Of a DNA stretch of 64,000 nucleotides, positions 20,090 to 31,836 are shown in pieces. The first letter of the stretch is position 1; each line of letters begins with the position of its first letter. The notes under the pieces were generated by a model that saw only the letters and a list, made by a program, of their open reading frames with translations, made no database searches and had not been told where the DNA came from. The stretch is from NCBI GenBank assembly GCA_963575745.1, contig CAUYUJ010021682.1:77501-141500 (forward strand). Direction: 5' to 3'. Both the position numbers and the translations under genes were made by a program. This DNA comes from Prorocentrum cordatum. Taxonomy: Eukaryota; Sar; Dinophyceae; Prorocentrales; Prorocentraceae.

Positions 20090-21520
20090 GCAGTTTTTGC
20101 TAGCCGTGTCGAAGAATAGTCCAGGGGCTTCAGGGGCAGCCCAACAGACCCCTAGCAAACCATCCTTTTCCGTGACGCCCCCCTCGCCTCGTCCCCAGAC
20201 GTATGTGTGTGGCCAGAGGGAATGTTGAGTGGCGAGGGGGACGTCACGGAAGGGAATGACTTGTCATGGGTCGGTCAGGCCGTGCCCGGGTCATTTCTTC
20301 GGGAGTGGTCTCTCGTCCCAGGTCGACGGCCCCAGGTCTTGAAAGCGGCCCCTCAAGGCCAGCGCACGACGAAGAGCCGAAGACCAAACACGATGGGACA
20401 CCGAAGGCGACGACAATAAGCCTCCTGGTCGAGGCTCGAGGAGGGAGAGAGGGAGGGCAAGGGCGGAGGAGGAAGGAGTGAGGAGGGAAGCGTGAGGAGG
20501 GAGAAAGGAAGGAGGAGGGGAAAGGGAAATGAGGAGGAGGAGGAGGAGGCGAGCAATTCTGTTGTCGAAGTGGCAAGTGCTGTCCCAGGGTTCTGCAAGG
20601 TGCTCAGGCCTTCTCCCTCTCATTTCCCCCGTCGCTCGCCGCCGATGCAGGAGCTGGACGAGCCGCTGCTGTCGTCCTCCGCGGACGATGGCCCCACCGC
20701 GGTCTGGACTCCGGGGGGCGGCGGGGGGTGGGGCAGACGGGCCGCCTCTCGAGGTGGAGGCGCCCTGGAGGGGGGGGGGACCCGGAGAGTCATCACGGTT
20801 CTCGAGTGGTCAGCGTTATTGTAGTCGGCGTTTCGGCATTGAGCGAAGGGGGGGGGGTCTGGCTCCGGACCTTTGCTTAGTGCGGCTGTCTGCAGCAGTG
20901 CGTGCCTTATGGGGGAGGCTCCACCTGCCCGAAACAGGCGCCAAAACAGCCAAGATCCACTCCAAGGGGGGGGGGAATGGAGGGGTTGCGAGGGCCCGCG
21001 CCGATCGACAAACAAAGACCACGTGGGAGATCGATTGCACGCTTGAAATGCCCCAGAGTTGGCTTCTCCGTCGAATCCATGAGAAATGCGTAGAACCTTT
21101 GTAGATCTACACAATAGTCGACGCATTGTTTTCGTAGTCTCGGCCGACAACAAGTTTGTGGGGTATATCAATTCTGTAGTCGGCCTTCTGCTCGAGGTTT
21201 TCCGCATTTCCAGAGGACCCTCCTTGGGCCCGTGGCCGTCGGCCAACGACTCGAGATGTCAACCAGAATTCGGGAAGGCTTTGGGGTCCAGGCTCATTTC
21301 CACAAGAAACGCTCCCCCGATGCCATCAGGGGGGGAAGGCAGGTGCCCAGGCAGGGAGGATGGGGAGGGAATGGCAGTGGTCAAGTCGCAAGGCCAAGCG
21401 GTGGGACCGAGCAGGAGGAGAAGGAGGATCAGGCGAGGGGTGGAAGCCTCCAGGGACTCCAGAGGCCTCCGGAGACCTCCATCGTCGACGCCAGAGACTC
21501 ACATTGGTGAGATCGCAAGG
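20090..21520. other. Mostly unassigned stretch with purine-rich tract
   Basis: A GGAGG-rich purine tract lies at about 20430-20560. Short G-runs occur at 20771 and 20849. The only coding-like spot is the short frame at 20646. Confidence 0.5.
20646..20825 (+). CDS. Possible first exon with a dileucine-type N-terminus
   Basis: The ATG at 20646 opens 59 codons beginning MQELDEPLLSSSADD. An acidic stretch followed by EPLL is common at the cytosolic N-terminus of membrane transporters (dileucine sorting signal). The rest turns Gly-rich and may be intron. No transmembrane segment follows in this frame. No downstream exon was found, so this is only a hint. Confidence 0.18.
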
Positions 21521-21524
21521 TGAA

Positions 21525-21600
21525 GCGAGGCGCAGGAGGAGAGCGAGGAGAAGGAGGACGACGAGGACGAGGAGGAGGAGGATGAGGATGCAGATCAGCG
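21525..21600 (+). repeat. GGA/GAC purine-rich tract
   Basis: AGGAGGA and GACGAGGAC units. Confidence 0.75.
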
Positions 21601-21844
21601 GTGTTTGGGGTGGGGGAATGGGGACTAGGGATGGGGGGAGTGCTCGTCGTCTCGGCGGTTCATAGATGGGGCCTTGAGGGCTGGGGCCATAAAGACGACG
21701 GGCCTCAGGCAATGAACATTGAACTAGAAGCTCTTGCTACCCTTGGGGCCCTATCCCTCAGGACTCCATCTTTGAACCGCCGACCTTTTTGTCTTTCTCC
21801 TGCCGCCGCTCTGATGCTCGCACTGTGCTAGTTTGGCTTGATTC

Positions 21845-24230
21845 AACGTGACTGAGAATTGGCAGCACTTTCTGGGGTGTCTTCAGAAAAAATCGACCTA
21901 GCGAGCGAGTGATCAGGCGGGACGGGGATTGGGAGGAGGAGGAGGAGGAGGAGGGCGACAGCGACGAAGACGAGGACAAGGGTGAGGAGGAGGTCGCTCT
22001 TAGTTGTGAGCACACCGATGGTCCGCATAGCTCAATGCCGTAGTCCCTGCTACGCCTCCTCCGTCTTCTTTGCCTCATGCTTGTATCCCTTGTCAGCCCC
22101 AGCACCATACACGAACATACGTATTCGCATTCTCCTCTCCCTTCCAGTCCTGGTCCTCGCCGCGCGTCCCCCATCACCGTCCCATATTCTTCGACCTGTC
22201 TTGCGGCCTCCCTGTCCGCCGTCTCATGTGCTTCCAGTTGTGCTAGTTCTCCTCCCCCTCGTCTTCCTCCCCAGTTCACCATCCTCCTCCAAATGTTCAG
22301 GGGCTAATGGTATTGACGATGCGACCCGCTCTGGATTATGAAGGAACAATGTGAGCCCGCAGCGAGAGATCTCCCGATGGACCTTGGCGTGCCAAGCACT
22401 GGGCTCGCCACAATGCCAAATGTCTTGCCAACAACACGGGGTTCTTCTGGTTGGGGAACGTGTACGGGCCACACGTTCCCGTGGCGTCCCGCCATTGACC
22501 GCAGCGAGACGCTGAACCTGGTGCAGATTGCGGCGTCAGTGTTCGCGACAGTCCAACTCAAACCACGCTCCACACCTTTGACTGCGCAGTGCTCGGCGGC
22601 GCGATCGGGACGCGTGCGCGTGGAGGAGCACCCGCAGAGCATCGTGCGCAACGAGCAGAGTCCTTATATTGCACTCGTGACCACGCGTACGTGCGATGCG
22701 CAGCACAGTCAACCCGCATAATAGGGATGGGCCACATTCCCATGGGCACCCGTGCATCATTGCCCCTTCGTCCCATCCTTGGCCACTTTCGTTGTGCGCG
22801 CCCCCTTGAAAAGCTTCGGAATGGCCCTCCTAGGCCCTTGCATCCAGATCGTGCGTCCATATGGTACAGGTTGACTGTAGCACACACCAGGGTTTCGGTA
22901 ACGCCCCGCGGAGCGCCGTTCGCTACGGGACGAGTCCCAAGGCATCATGGACGCCGTGCGCAATGCCCTGAGGTGATAGCCGATGGATTCCGAGGGGACC
23001 GTGCAATTCTCGCAAGTCGTCCTTCTCTTGGGGGCAACACTTCCAAAGTTGCTGGGCGCCGAAACTCCAAGGCTTCCCAGGCTTTCCAGCCGCCCTTCAT
23101 GGGGGTCTGGACGATCAGCCTATCGAGTTGGCAGGGTGAACTTTGGTCATAATGGGTGCCCGCTCTATGCCCTCGCTCCAAGAAAGGCGTTTCCGAGACC
23201 ATTATGGTCGCACGCAGACCGCGAGCGGCCAGTCGAAATCTTGCACTAATTGCGCCATCAAATTTCGCGTGACAGATCGTTGAATTCGGCAACGATTCTC
23301 ACGTGCGTGACCTTCCTTCTCCTCCCCTCCTCCTCCTCCTCCTCCTCCTCCTCGTCCCCTCCCAGCCCCTCCTGCCTCCTAACGGTTGCTTGCCCCCTAA
23401 TTGCCTTAGTCTACGGTTTTGTCAACCGCCCAGTTGTCCTCTTTGGAGGTTTGGAGGCCCTCAGCTGAGTGGTGTCTTACGCAGATCCAGATGAGACCCC
23501 CCCCCCCATTTTGGCCGTTGTCACACCGCGCAATGGTGGCCACTCCTCGCGAGGGGAGCGAGGAGCAGCAGCAGCAGCAGCAGTGTAGTCGGGGGCCGCC
23601 ATGGTGCGCGCTGGACGCTTCGCTTCCCCTGGCAGTGGAGCGGCCGGTGGGCTGGACACAGGCAGCGGGAGGACGAACGTCGAGGAGCGGCAGGCGAGGA
23701 GCACAGGCAGTGAGAGGAGGAAACGAGGAAGGCAGAGGATCGAAGGATGAACATTGAGGATTAATATCGAGATCGAAAGATGGCCACTGAGGATGAACAT
23801 CGAGGCGGAGGGGTGGAGGATTGAGATCGAGGGATGAGCATTGACTATGAGCATCGTGCGGGCGAGATCTGTGTCCACATCCACTGCAACTTGGAGTTTC
23901 GGGCTCCCGTCCCCAGATACTCGAGGCGCACTGGATATGCGTAAGAACCTGGCCCCTGTAGAGGCTCGACTTTTGTCCATGTCCAGTGCGCCCCGGCCTT
24001 GCGGTGTCCCTTCCAAGAAAGTCCAAAACGCACTGGACACGGTTATACATTTGTCCCGCACATCGAGGGAGGGAAAGGCGGAGGAGAAGGCAGGGAGGGC
24101 GGCCGGCATCGCGCCTGCGAGGAGCACCCAGCGGGACGCGGTGCTGCCGCGCCCCGCCCCGGCCCCGCTCTGCCGGCCACGCGTGGGAGCCACATCCGTG
24201 GACATGTTTGGGGGTCGGAAGAGTGGGACG
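21845..24230. other. Mostly unassigned stretch
   Basis: Small arrays only: GGA at 21930-21990, TCC at 23319-23355, CAG at 23563-23583. A short irregular repeat of GAGGATGAACATCGAGG type lies at 23750-23850. A motif built on CACTGGA recurs near 23880, 23928, 23978 and 24030. The frame at 22338-22721 (127 codons) has no recognisable domain. Confidence 0.5.
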
Positions 24231-24234
24231 GGGA

Positions 24235-24530
24235 GGAGGAGGAATAGGGAGGGGGAGGAGGAGGAGGAGGAGGAGGAGGAGGAGGAGGAGGAGGAGGAGG
24301 AGGAGGAACAGGAGGAACAGGGGGAACAGGAGGAACAGGAGGGAGGGAGGGAGGGAGGAGGGAGGAGGAGGAGTAGGAGGAGGAGAGGAGGATGAGGAGA
24401 GGAGGAGGAGGAGGAGGAGGAGGAGGAGGAGGAGGAAGAGGAGGAGGAGGAGCAGGCGGAGGAGAGGGTGTAGGGCTGAGGCAGAAATGAGGGGAGGCGA
24501 CGATGGTGACGACGACGACGACGACGACGA
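24235..24530 (+). repeat. GGA microsatellite field
   Basis: Two long GGA runs with GGAACA and GGAGGGA variants, ending in about eight GAC units at 24507-24530. Confidence 0.92.
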
Positions 24531-25129
24531 GGAGGGCTCCAGCGCTTTTCTTCGATATCGGTATCAGGTCCACCCAGTCTCCTCCTCTCCTCCTCCCCTC
24601 CCCTTCCTTCTCCTCCCCCCCCTCCCCTCGGCATCGGTTCCGTCCTGCTCCCTCCTCCTCCATTAGGGCCCCCCTTCCGTGCCCTCCGTCCAAGACATCG
24701 GGCGCCGATTCCGTGTTGACAGTTTGGGCATCAAGGTGTTAGTATTTTGATGTTGCAGTCACTTGGGGGTGTCAACGCCCGGCTCGGTGGTTCGTCAGTC
24801 GGCGTTGTTACCCAGTTTTGTGTTCGTTGCTTGGGCCCACGGCTGCTTTTCCACGCGGGCTGCGCCGCGAGGCCCACGCGTGCTGAGGAGCGCTTGAAGT
24901 CAGCCTGCTGTGGTTGTGGGACCCTGGGGCTCCAGCGCAGCGGAGGTCAGCCACGCGCAGAAGGGGGCAGGGGGGGGGAGAAGGCTTCTTAGAAACACCT
25001 TGATTCTCACAAGGAGCGGGCTTTCTCTGTAGATGTAGGACCAGCTGAGAAGCAGCCTCCTCCCAAGAAGCCTTCCCCCCTCCGCCTACCCCCTTGTGCG
25101 CCGCCCAAGCGCAGCGGAGGGAGGGAAAC

Positions 25130-25325
25130 CGTTGGAGGAGGAGGCGGAGGAGGGGGAGGAGGAGGAGGAGGAGGAGGAGGAGGAGGAGGAGGAGGAGGNN
25201 NNNNNNNNNNNNNNNNNNNNNNNNNNNNNNNNNNNNNNNNNNNNNNNNNNNNNNNNNNNNNNNNNNNNNNNNNNNNNNNNNNNNNNNNNNNNNNNNNNGG
25301 AGGAGGAGGAGGAGGAGGAGGAGGC
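25130..25325 (+). repeat. GGA array containing an assembly gap
   Basis: GGA repeat on both sides of the gap, flanked by similar sequence (AGCGCAGCGGAGGGAGGG near 25109 and GGCGCAACGGAGGGAGGGG near 25331), so the flanks themselves may be a duplication. Confidence 0.9.
25199..25298. other. Assembly gap of 100 N
   Basis: Exactly 100 N inside GGA repeat. The true array length is unknown. Confidence 0.99.
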
Positions 25326-25329
25326 CCCC

Positions 25330-26340
25330 CAAGGCGCAACGGAGGGAGGGGAGACGTTGGGCGGAGTCGGTTTCATCTCCTGCGCTCGACTTCGGCCTCG
25401 GCACCCGTGGGCCGCCTGCGGTCTCCAGGGTTATCAAAAGCACGGTGCCCCAGAGGAAGGGTCTGCCTCGGGGGGAGGCATGGGCCCGGGAGGGCAAGCT
25501 TGCCTCGGGGGGGATGCTTCCCGGGCCTGCAGATGGAGGTGATCGATCCGTCGGTTGCCCAGAGCATTGGGGGCCACGTTTGCATGTGCAACCCCCTCCC
25601 CCATCCTGCCTCTTCCCTCTCCTCTCTCGCCCATCCTCCCCCCTTTCCCATCCTTCCCCCTCACCCCCTCCTCTCACCCATCCTCGCCCTCGTCCTCAAG
25701 ACTGTCCTCCTCCTGCTGTCGTAATTATCCTTAAGGCTTCGCCCCCCTCTTTCTTTCTCCACCCACCCCTGCCATTCCTAGTCTCTCCACCTTCTCGCCA
25801 TCCCGCTTCGAGCGATGCGCTACACCATCACGCAGGCGTGCTCCCAGACCCTTGATGTCCTGATAGTTTCGCGACGTGGATTTCATATGGCTTCGAGTTT
25901 TGATGATGCTTGGCAACATTACGCAAACGTGTTCCCAGACCCCTAGTCACGTGATGCCATCACAAAGGGGGCTTCTTGTGGTCTTGGCTACTGGACCGGC
26001 TTTTCTGTCTGAGCAATTGTGTGTTACCGTCTCTGCGCGTATTTCGGGCCCCAGGAGGCCGAACATGACAAAGCATTCAGTCGTCCTGTTTTCTCGACGC
26101 GAGGGTGTCTGGGCCCTTTCTCCCTACCTTCCCTCTCCCAATCCTTTTCTTGCTTCCTACCAGCTTGTTGCGACGAGGTTGACTTCATCGTGGCGGGCAG
26201 CACGAACATGGCGAACATCTGGGATGAGGTCTCACCGCGTCACCCTCTCGGATTGACGGCAACGGAGGGCTGGCTCTGGATTTCGGGCAAATTGGTTTGC
26301 TTCAGTCCTTCATTTTGTTCCTGTTGTTTTGAATCTGGGA
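25330..26340. other. Unassigned stretch with one exon-like spot
   Basis: C/T-rich at 25570-25720. No domain. The exon-like spot is at 26164-26228. Confidence 0.5.
26164..26228 (+). CDS. Candidate internal exon (65 bp)
   Basis: A polypyrimidine stretch (CCCTCTCCCAATCCTTTTCT) leads to a CAG at 26161-26163. The next 65 bases read CCDEVDFIVAGSTNMANIWD in one frame and end GAG before GTCTCA, a possible 5' splice site. The peptide has ordinary composition, unlike the repeat translations around it, but matches no family I know. No partner exon was found. Confidence 0.22.
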
Positions 26341-26346
26341 GTCAGT

Positions 26347-26526
26347 ATCGAATAACCGACCCCCATCCCCATCCTCATCCCCTTCGAGACCCTCACCAAA
26401 TTACCACCCCAGTTGGGGATACACCCCTCGAAACCCGAAGTGAACGGCCTATATCCCCATCTAGGGGGGTAAATCGGCCAGTGGGGCCCAGGCCACGCCG
26501 CTGGGGATGGGGATCGGTTAAACGAT
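26347..26526. mobile_element. MITE-D copy 1 (about 180 bp, TIRs)
   Basis: The left end, ATCGAATAACCGACCCCCAT, and the right end, ATGGGGATCGGTTAAACGAT, are inverted repeats over about 25 bp. The interior (26405-26505) is shared with 59155-59275: TGGGGATACACCCCTCGA, then TATATCCCCATCTAGGGGGG, then GCCAGTGGGGCCCAGGCCAC. Non-coding. Confidence 0.65.
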
Positions 26527-26723
26527 GCTCAGAGAGCCCTTTTCGGACCTCGTGGTAATCAAAACTTGAGCGATTCGCGGCGACAAGGTGAGCTCGGGAC
26601 AAACGGTCGAGAATTCTGGGGCCCACGGGGTGAAATCGTACCCCGTCGAATGTGTGGGCAATTGCCTCGAAGGTAGCGTTCTCCCTTCCCTCCGACTGAA
26701 GTGGTTCCCCTCCTCTCATCTTA

Positions 26724-26910
26724 TGATGTTCCAACCTACTTTAGCTTTGACTACCAGAAAGAATTTCGAGTACCAAAGGAGTACCGAAACTTGAGGGTTT
26801 CACGTGTCGGACCCTGGGAGGCGATACTCGTTCGACATTGTTTCGATACGTTTCTGGGTGCTCGAAGTTATTTCTGGAATGTGGCCTTTAAATACGTGGG
26901 AGCAACATAA
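26724..26910 (+). repeat. Dispersed repeat X, copy 2
   Basis: Matches 7480-7672 in the same orientation. Both copies end at the same GGGA(A/G)CAACATAA position, so that is probably the true boundary of the homology. Confidence 0.8.
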
Positions 26911-26914
26911 TTCT

Positions 26915-28425
26915 CATCCTCTCCCCCATGCTCTCAGGAAGGGCCTTCCCAGGCCTACCATTTCTCCTCCCAGCCCCCTCCCTCCGCACTCCTCCGCACC
27001 CTTGTCTTTCTCCTCGTCTTTTGTCCCCTCCGTGTCATCCTTAACTTCTAACTTTGGAGTGCGCACAAGTTGGCGGCGGCTGGGGGTATGAGATGAGGAA
27101 CTACTGGTTTCAGCGTAACAGGGGGGATCAGGCATGTCGACTTGCGTCGATATAAGCGCGCCCGTGTCACATCATTAGAAAGAGTTCCACCGTTCGCCAA
27201 GCGCGATGATGGATTTGACCTGCGTATGCTTCAGTACCTTGTATGCCAAGTGTCGAAATCTGGATAGAGGGCTTCATGGTACACGTGCGGTTCCCAGCGG
27301 CAGCGGCAGTGCGCAGGCGCTCCGCGACGATGACAGCGCGCGCGGTGCGCCCACGACGTCGCGCATACATGCCAGCGCCTCGGCGCTATACCAACGGGCC
27401 ATTTCGCAGGTTGCGCTCAAGCACATTCTTTTCTCATCATCGCATCGGTTTCTCACGAGGGGGATCTTGGGGCCACGTGGGTGTTCGATGCCGTTACGGC
27501 GAAACGCGTCTTGTGGCAGCTCCGCATTCGAAGCATGTCTCATCCGCAGACCTCACTCCTCGGCGCTACGGCGTACGGCGAGAGCCCTAGACTGAAAAGG
27601 TGCAGCTCGCTATCCGTGCACTTGCTGGCAATCGGAAATGAGGTAAACATGAGCTGTGAGGACGTCTCAGGCGAAACGGCGGGACCGCCCTACCGACACA
27701 CTTGGTGGTGCGACGAGAAGAGGTGTTCCCGGACAGCCCCCTGAGGGCTAGCTAGGGTTTCAGGGAAGATTAGGCCAGCTTCCCCTCCACGGCGGCTGGG
27801 CAGGCATCCCCGCAGCAGTTTTTGTAAAGTTGCAGCGTGTCCCGCAAGCGTTTTCGCATTGGTTACCAACACGTGTGCCGCAAACTTTTGCGCAGCTCTT
27901 TCGCAGCGTTTCTTGGGCTCGTGCGCACCTCCCGTTCCAAGCTTGCAAGCTTCCTGGGCATCCTGTTTAGCTTCCTTGCATGCGTCTCCTCCAAGCTTGC
28001 CGGCTGCTCGGATTCCTTGTAGGGCGCCAGACTGCATTGCTATGCGGGATCGTATGTTGACAGGGAACAGGGATGGATGGGGCACGGTCAGCGGCATTGT
28101 GCGGAGGGAGCGTGACGCTTGTTGTTATCAGTTCGGATCGTACTTCTAGACCCACGATTCGCAACGCTAAATCGCGGTGCCGATTTAAAGGATTCCCTCA
28201 CTTTCCGACGACACATCGCTAAGACCTAAGATTGTGGTCGCCTTTGGCTTGTCGATCTTAGGGGTATGGATGAGTTCGAGGCTGGTGATGCTGCCACCAT
28301 CACTGGCCCAGACTGATCGGCTCGGATGCTTGTGGTGGCGGGGTGCCAGCTGCCCTCAGGTCGCTGACGAGGACGGGCTTTCCTCCGCTTCGCCGAGCGA
28401 AGGGCAGTGGGAAGAAGGCGAGAGG
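26915..28425. other. Unassigned stretch
   Basis: Several short frames without recognisable domains. 28236-28285 resembles the outer end of foldback-D (TTGGCTTGTCGATCTTAGGG, then GAGTTCGAGGCTGG). No strong repeats. Confidence 0.5.
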
Positions 28426-28660
28426 AAGGAGGAGGAGGAGGAGAAGGAGGGGGAGTGGGAGGAGGAGGAGGAGGAGGAGGACGAAGAGGAGGAGGAGGAG
28501 CAGGAGGAGGAGGCGGGGGAGGAGAAGGAGGAGGAGCAGGAGGAGGAGGAGGAGGAGGACGTGCTTTCTTTAGCTTTGACTCCCGCAGCCTGCCTAAGAA
28601 AGAGGAGGAGGAGGAGGAGGAGGGGGAGGAGGGGGAGGAGGAGGAGGACGGCAAGAGTAT
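28425..28660 (+). repeat. GGA microsatellite field
   Basis: GGA and GGAGGAGCA units, broken at 28562-28600 by ordinary sequence. Its poly-Glu, poly-Arg and poly-Ser translations are shadows. Confidence 0.9.
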
Positions 28661-29600
28661 GGTCCTCCCCTCTTCGGAACCTACCGTCGTATGCGCGCGG
28701 CTGTACCGCCGCGGTAGAGATCCTTGCGCCCGCGCGTGTGCCGGCGCCGGTGGAGTGGGATCGCCGCGCGAGGTCGTTGCGCAGCAGCAGCAGGCGGAGG
28801 GACGAGGTACGATCAAGGTCTAGCATCCGAGCCGAAACCAAAAGCTAGCAGAACGGGCTTGTGCAGCTCGGCTGCAGAGGGAAGGAGAAGGGCCTCATCT
28901 CCCATGAGACGTGTGGGGACGAACCGCGGCCCTGGGTTCCCTCAGCCTGCAGTTGCGGTCAGCCCCCCCGCGGGTGAGAGTTGCGTATGCCCGCGGCCCC
29001 CGCCTTGACAGGATCTCATTTCGCAACTAGGCTTGCCCCGAGGTAGCAGACCCACGGCATGGCCGAAGAAAGCGCCAGCATAGCGCCTCGATTACAGCTC
29101 TAGCGCCGCAGCGGCGACACATCAGAAAACACCTTGCGATCTGAGGTGGCCGCAGAGCTCGAACGTGTCTGGGGGCTCGGTGGTGCCGTCGGCGTCCGTA
29201 CTTAGCGCCAGCATGTTGAGGGCTGCAAGGACGCCGCCATGCTGCCAGGCCCTGACTGCCGAACAGAAGAAGTTGCAATGAGGTCGGGCAGCCACTTGCG
29301 CCAGGCAGTTTAAGCTTGGCCCTGCTGAGGCGGGTCCTAGCCGAGCAGTAACATCACATGCATGCCGCCCCCTCGCGTCACCACCTCAAAGTCATGAGAA
29401 AGCAGAGCGAGCTGAGGGACGTGATCCCCGCGGCCGTTCTTTTGTATGGGACAGGCGTGGGCCTTCGTAAACGCGTACTTGGAAGCCCTGGCCACAGAGT
29501 CGGGCGTGCCATATGCATTGCTGAACTGTTGCCTGAGCAGTGTGACCCTGACATCTAGCACCGCGTGTGACTCCTTCCCCGAGGCGTGTAGAGAGGTCGG
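28661..29600. other. Unassigned stretch
   Basis: No domain recognised on either strand. The minus strand from about 29600 down to 29340 may be the decayed tail of LINE-C. Confidence 0.45.
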
Positions 29601-29699
29601 CCCAGGCCACTCTAAGAACATCGAGAACCTGACGCGCGCTGTCTCTCTCGCAGCATGCCTGGCTCCCTAGAAGCTGATGCGGATCCCCGTGCGCCGGGG

Positions 29700-29935
29700 G
29701 TCCACCCGAAGCTCGGCCGCTCTGGCCTCGACGTATATCTCAACAGCACGTGTCCCTCCGCGCGAGGCGTGCCTACCAGGTCCTGTGTCGAGCAGCGGGT
29801 CCCACAAATAGCCCTCCTTGACGGCAGGCTGGTGGTCCGAGGCAACTTCTGCTGGCCCCCAGGGTCCTGCACGCAAAGCCCGGAGAATGGCCTAACGCTC
29901 AGCTCTGGGCAACGTTGGCAGGTGCACAGCTCCCC
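29700..29935 (-). pseudogene. LINE-C RNase H fragment
   Basis: LPTLPRAE is the Q-TVxRAE helix motif that carries the catalytic Glu in LINE RNase H. After one stop the reading continues AILRALRAG, then VASDHQPAVKEG, which carries the third Asp position (xSDHxxxVxxG). The first xDGS strand was not located. Confidence 0.5.
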
Positions 29936-30309
29936 CATTCAAACACGGGGCTTGGTTGCGCAATGGGCGGGTACTCCACAGCGAGGAGTGGGAGGCCATA
30001 GACCAACTCAAAGAAGCCGAAGTCGGGGAGCGCCCCATAAGCCCTATTGTCTTTCAGCTATTGCCTGTGCTCCTGAATCTTGCTGGGTAAGGCCAGGGTA
30101 ACGCGCGGGTCTTCTTCAACATTCTTCGGGGGCGGCCAAGAGGGGGGTGATGATTAGGGGGGTAGCACGGCGGGGGCCATAATACTTCCTCTGATTTCAT
30201 GGCGTTTCTGCTTATTTCAATGCGTTCCTGCCCCCCCCCCCTGGACCGCGTACATGCCGCAGGCCATGATTTGCGCCCCCCTCTTGGACGCCCCCCTCTT
30301 GGACGGCCC

Positions 30310-30400
30310 CGAAGTCTACAGCGCATCGCAATGGTAGAACTGATGTCCAAACGTGCCTACGGCCGCCTTGCAAAATGCGCACTGGTTCTTCGCTGGTGGC
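30310..30400 (-). pseudogene. LINE-C Cys/His patch
   Basis: C-x2-C then H-x4-C, with GTFGHQFYHC matching GTLFYRLWSC of LINE-A in position and spacing. This is the best single piece of evidence for LINE-C. Confidence 0.55.
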
Positions 30401-31387
30401 CACCACAATGCCCCACTTAACAGAGATCTGATGTAGGACCTTGACACGCTGTACCCCGAATCTAAGGGTCCTGCCCCAGACAACCTGCCCAGTGACCTTG
30501 GGAATACCAGGGAGAAGTTGAGCACACTGTGCGCGATCAATCCCTTCACACAACATCGCGCATACATCACTGGGGCAGGTGGCAAACAAGTAGCGTTATG
30601 ATCCTTACCCGGACGTATGTGATGCGCACCGACGAGCGACCAGCTTATCCTCATCAAAGAAAGGTTACCCCAATTGGTCCTTGCACCTTGGGCCAGTGAG
30701 GAGTTGTGCTCAACTTGCTACTCGCAGCGTCCCACGGCGTCTGGGCATCACTTGTCCTACACCCAGCAGCAGTCGTGCAACAGTAGCGGCACTGTGGCAT
30801 CTACAACAGGGTCGTAGGATTGATCCCAGTGCGTGCAAATATATGCAGTCACATGCGTGTGGCACTTGGCTCCCATGAGGCTGACAGCTAAAGAGCGCAG
30901 ACCTCTCAAGGTGGAGGCGGTGTTGCCTGAGACTCCCGCCCCGCAGACCCTTCCAGGCATGAGGCCAGTAGGCCAGAGTTCCGAGACCGTGTGCCCTCAC
31001 GCAGATCTCTTGAGAGTGAAGAGCCTGTATTTCTTCTCATGGAGGACCGTCCGACGCTTGGCATACGTGGGCCTGAGAACCCTCCTACCATGCAAATCGT
31101 GACCGACTTTGCGCATGTGTTGCTTGCGCCAAAATTCTAGAATGCGTGCCGAAACTGTACGTGCTTATCCGCAAAGATGCTTTTCGACACGTGTCCTGAC
31201 TTGCTTGGTTGCAACGTAAGGCACATGACCTCTTGGTCGCGGCAAGCGCATGAGAAGCTTGGCTACCATCCGCACCTTGCCATTGCAGGCACACGCCATC
31301 CCGTAATCCTCGTGCCTGTATATTGAGCAACGTAGCAATGATATTCCTGGTAGGTTGTAGAAGTACCGCAAGCATGATTGCCAGCAC

Positions 31388-31423
31388 TAAGAGGAGGAGG
31401 AGGAGGAGGAGGAGGAGGAGGAG

Positions 31424-31480
<57 letters not shown>

Positions 31481-31485
31481 AAGGG
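31388..31485 (+). repeat. GGA then GGACGA array
   Basis: About 12 GGA units followed by about nine GACGAG hexamers. Confidence 0.92.
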
Positions 31486-31836
31486 TCCATGTCGTTGACC
31501 GTGCTTGCCTGAGCATGGCTCCAGGGCTTCTCGGGAGCCCCGTTGGAGGTTCATGGGCGCCCGACAAGGGGCGTCCGCAAGCTAGGAATGTCCTGGGAGG
31601 TCCTATTCAGCATCGGCGCTGGTATGTCCGTGGAAAAAGACCAGCTTGATCTGACGCAGTGTCGCGTGCGAATGCGTCTGCCTCCACCTCCAAGCAGGCC
31701 GCCTCCCAACTGTTCCGGCCGATGCTCGCGGTCGGCAGGCTGGTCCATTGCGGGGCGTTTGGGAGAGGCCCGCGGGCTGGCCCGTAACGCGGCATCCGAT
31801 GTTTCGGTTGCAGTGCCGCGGTGCAGCCGGTGGTTC

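Larger units (their letters stand above)
29620..31110 (-). mobile_element. LINE-C: minus-strand LINE fragment
   Basis: Reading the minus strand from right to left: weak post-RT sequence (30740-31100); then SLLSGALWWP and the Cys/His patch CAFCKAAVGTFGHQFYHCDA (30310-30380); then an RNase H part, PTLPRAER-stop-AILRALRA and EVASDHQPAVKEG (29810-29930). These match the same order in LINE-A and LINE-B. One in-frame stop and several frame changes are present. The RT palm with its catalytic box is not seen, so this is a truncated copy. Confidence 0.55.

Noticed and set aside
24043-24693. Glu-, Arg-, Ser- and Pro-run proteins over GGA arrays (also at 7930, 28430, 34180, 41340, 57430)
   Set aside because: Homopolymer translations of a trinucleotide repeat with no unique flanking domain.
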